Shown here piece by piece: positions 13,302 to 13,541 of a DNA stretch of 13,541 nucleotides (its first letter is position 1; each line of letters opens with the position of its first letter). The notes below the pieces were generated by a model. The model saw nothing but the letters and a program-made list of their open reading frames with translations. It was not told where the DNA came from and searched no databases. Both the position numbers and the translations under genes were made by a program. The stretch covers positions 1 to 13,541 of the forward strand of contig DAOWFD010000213.1 of the NCBI GenBank assembly GCA_030638185.1, written 5' to 3'. This DNA is from Candidatus Aegiribacteria sp. GTDB lineage: Bacteria; Fermentibacterota; Fermentibacteria; Fermentibacterales; JCC-6.

Positions 13302-13541
13302 TAAACGCTTCCGAACAGGGTGTTTCTGAAAATGCCTCTAGCTGAAAAGGATTCCTTGAACCTGCAGAGACCGTGGTTGATATCCATATTCAGGGTAAAC
13401 GTTCCAAGATCCATATAATGATACCCCATCTGCTTGGCCCATCTTATGACTTCCATGTAAACCAGATTGACCGACCTGAGTGCCTGGTGCTCCTGGTCAT
13501 GGGAAATATAGAAAGCAAGTGTGACCCTTGGATTGCAATGG
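13301..13541 (-). CDS. GNAT/FemAB-like acyl or aminoacyl transferase, C-terminal part (cut by right edge)
   Basis: The minus-strand frame from the window edge to TAG (13303-13301) encodes the last 79 residues of a protein. It reads TLAFYISHDQEHQALRS, then NLVYMEVIRWAKQMGYHYMD, LGTFTLNMDINHGLCRFKES and FSARGIFRNTLFG. The order of a helix before W-A-K-x-x-G-Y, then Y-x-D-L-G and F-K-E-x-F-x-A-R, is characteristic of the C-terminal GNAT domain of Acetyltransf_6 (BioF2-like) and FemAB-type proteins. Those acylate or aminoacylate peptidoglycan precursors or surface glycans. The stop overlaps the next gene's GTG (TAGTG), making it the first visible member of the operon. The family is moderately sure; the substrate is unknown. 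Confidence 0.7.
   Translation of the reverse strand, partial: HCNPRVTLAFYISHDQEHQALRSVNLVYMEVIRWAKQMGYHYMDLGTFTLNMDINHGLCRFKESFSARGIFRNTLFGSV

Overview
The window (about 50% GC by eye) looks like chromosome from a free-living, probably uncultivated Gram-negative-type bacterium of the Fibrobacteres-Chlorobi-Bacteroidetes (FCB) neighbourhood. The clues are two lipoproteins, a large secreted beta-propeller ending in a PNPF...SGTY-type FlgD-like/type IX sorting-like domain, and a tightly packed surface-polysaccharide operon. A candidate phylum such as Fermentibacterota/Aegiribacteria would fit the style, but that is a guess without a search.

Left side (1-1969): two divergent lipoprotein genes share a 43-base gap. 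The minus-strand one runs off the left edge. The plus-strand one (283-1002, concanavalin-A-like fold expected) overlaps a secreted polysaccharide deacetylase (999-1919) by ATGA. The deacetylase appears frameshifted near its 3' end at a run of six C: the +1 frame continues to 1969 and is conserved in a second copy further along.

Middle (1918-4330): a degraded island. Two diverged direct copies of about 220 bp (roughly 1918-2140 and 4100-4320) carry the deacetylase C-terminal codons plus 3' untranslated sequence. Between them lie an intact M49-type zinc peptidase gene (2203-3834) with neighbour-unlike codon use, a minus-strand scrap of a DUF5131 (Gp37/Gp68-like) gene and a scrap of a VapC toxin gene. 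The simplest reading is a former tandem deacetylase pair in which most of the second gene was replaced by foreign DNA.

Right side (4502-13541, minus strand): one operon of eight recognisable genes whose ends mostly overlap. In transcription order these are a GNAT/FemAB-like transferase (cut by the right edge), a multi-pass membrane protein of glycosyltransferase-C type, a GT-B glycosyltransferase, a Wzx-like flippase, a GT2 glycosyltransferase with a galactosyltransferase-type C-terminal motif, MurB, an NAD-dependent sugar-nucleotide epimerase/reductase, and the secreted propeller. A small doubtful ORF may follow. The set suggests that a sugar nucleotide is made, assembled on a carrier lipid, flipped and attached to a surface molecule. 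MurB ties this to peptidoglycan precursor supply, and the propeller may be a surface partner or client. No tRNA, rRNA, CRISPR array or intact insertion sequence was seen.
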